From positions 1 to 12,805 of the forward strand of contig CAJLUE010000048.1 in assembly GCA_905209765.1 (NCBI GenBank): DNA of 12,805 nucleotides. Direction: 5' to 3'. Shown piece by piece: positions 12,753 through 12,805 of the stretch. The notes below the pieces were generated by a model. That model made no database searches. It was not told the DNA's origin and saw only the letters and a program-made list of their open reading frames with translations. Both the position numbers and the translations under genes were made by a program. The stretch is from an uncultured Collinsella sp. (GTDB lineage: Bacteria > Actinomycetota > Coriobacteriia > Coriobacteriales > Coriobacteriaceae). Position 1 is the first letter of the stretch; the number at the start of each line of letters is the position of its first letter.

Positions 12753-12805
12753 TAGGCTCTGTTAGACCAGGATTGACATGCCGGCCTGCCGGCTATCTCG
12801 CCGTC
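12753..12805. mobile_element. possible end of an insertion sequence running off the window
   Basis: GGCTCTGTTAGACCAGGA at 12753-12770 has the look of an IS terminal inverted repeat; several IS families begin GGCTCT or GG-T-CTGT. The tip points right, so the body would lie beyond the window edge. An internal GCCGGCCTGCCGGC palindrome follows. The matching second end and target duplication cannot be seen. Confidence 0.25.

Noticed and set aside
1..12805. CRISPR arrays, tRNA or rRNA genes
   Set aside because: No regularly spaced direct repeats and no cloverleaf or rRNA-like segment were seen on reading both strands; the palindromes present are inverted, not direct, repeats.

Overview
This window looks like chromosome from a high-GC, gut-type actinobacterium. 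The class Coriobacteriia fits best, probably Collinsella or a close relative. I infer this from the strong GC bias at third codon positions, the remembered style of the Aro proteins and the transposase remnant; no search was run.

Region 1 (about 194-8772, + strand) is a compact aromatic amino acid cluster: aroF, tyrA, aroB, aroA, aroC, pheA, a fused aroE-aroK, and aroQ. It encodes all seven shikimate steps from PEP and erythrose 4-phosphate to chorismate. It also encodes the two branch enzymes that take chorismate and prephenate toward phenylalanine and tyrosine. Most genes are separated by a few bases or overlap, and each has a clear Shine-Dalgarno sequence. Two larger gaps (aroC-pheA and aroK-aroQ) are occupied by striking palindromes, and a weaker one lies between aroQ and the next gene. 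The two strong palindromes share a GGGAC-R-GG core but have unrelated arms, which suggests a dispersed REP-like element family.

Region 2 (8851-10070) is glf, UDP-galactopyranose mutase, a cell-surface galactofuranose enzyme, followed by a strong intrinsic terminator.

Region 3 (10071-10463) has no convincing gene. It holds a 121-nt imperfect palindrome (10149-10269) and two further hairpins, one of which is a good terminator candidate for the minus-strand operon that converges on it.

Region 4 (10464-12304, - strand) is visibly lower in GC. It encodes a two-gene unit: an ABC/AAA_15-type ATPase with a GTG start, and an overlapping small protein that looks like a divergent TOPRIM/RloB-type protein. 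The layout resembles two-gene phage-defence systems such as RloA/RloB, AbiL and PARIS, but I cannot assign it to any of them. A 12-bp AT-rich palindrome covers its likely -10 element and may be an operator. This is the best candidate here for an undescribed system.

Region 5 (12305-12805) is decayed mobile DNA. It contains the N-terminal stub of an IS256-like (Mutator) transposase on the minus strand, and a possible insertion-sequence end near the window edge.
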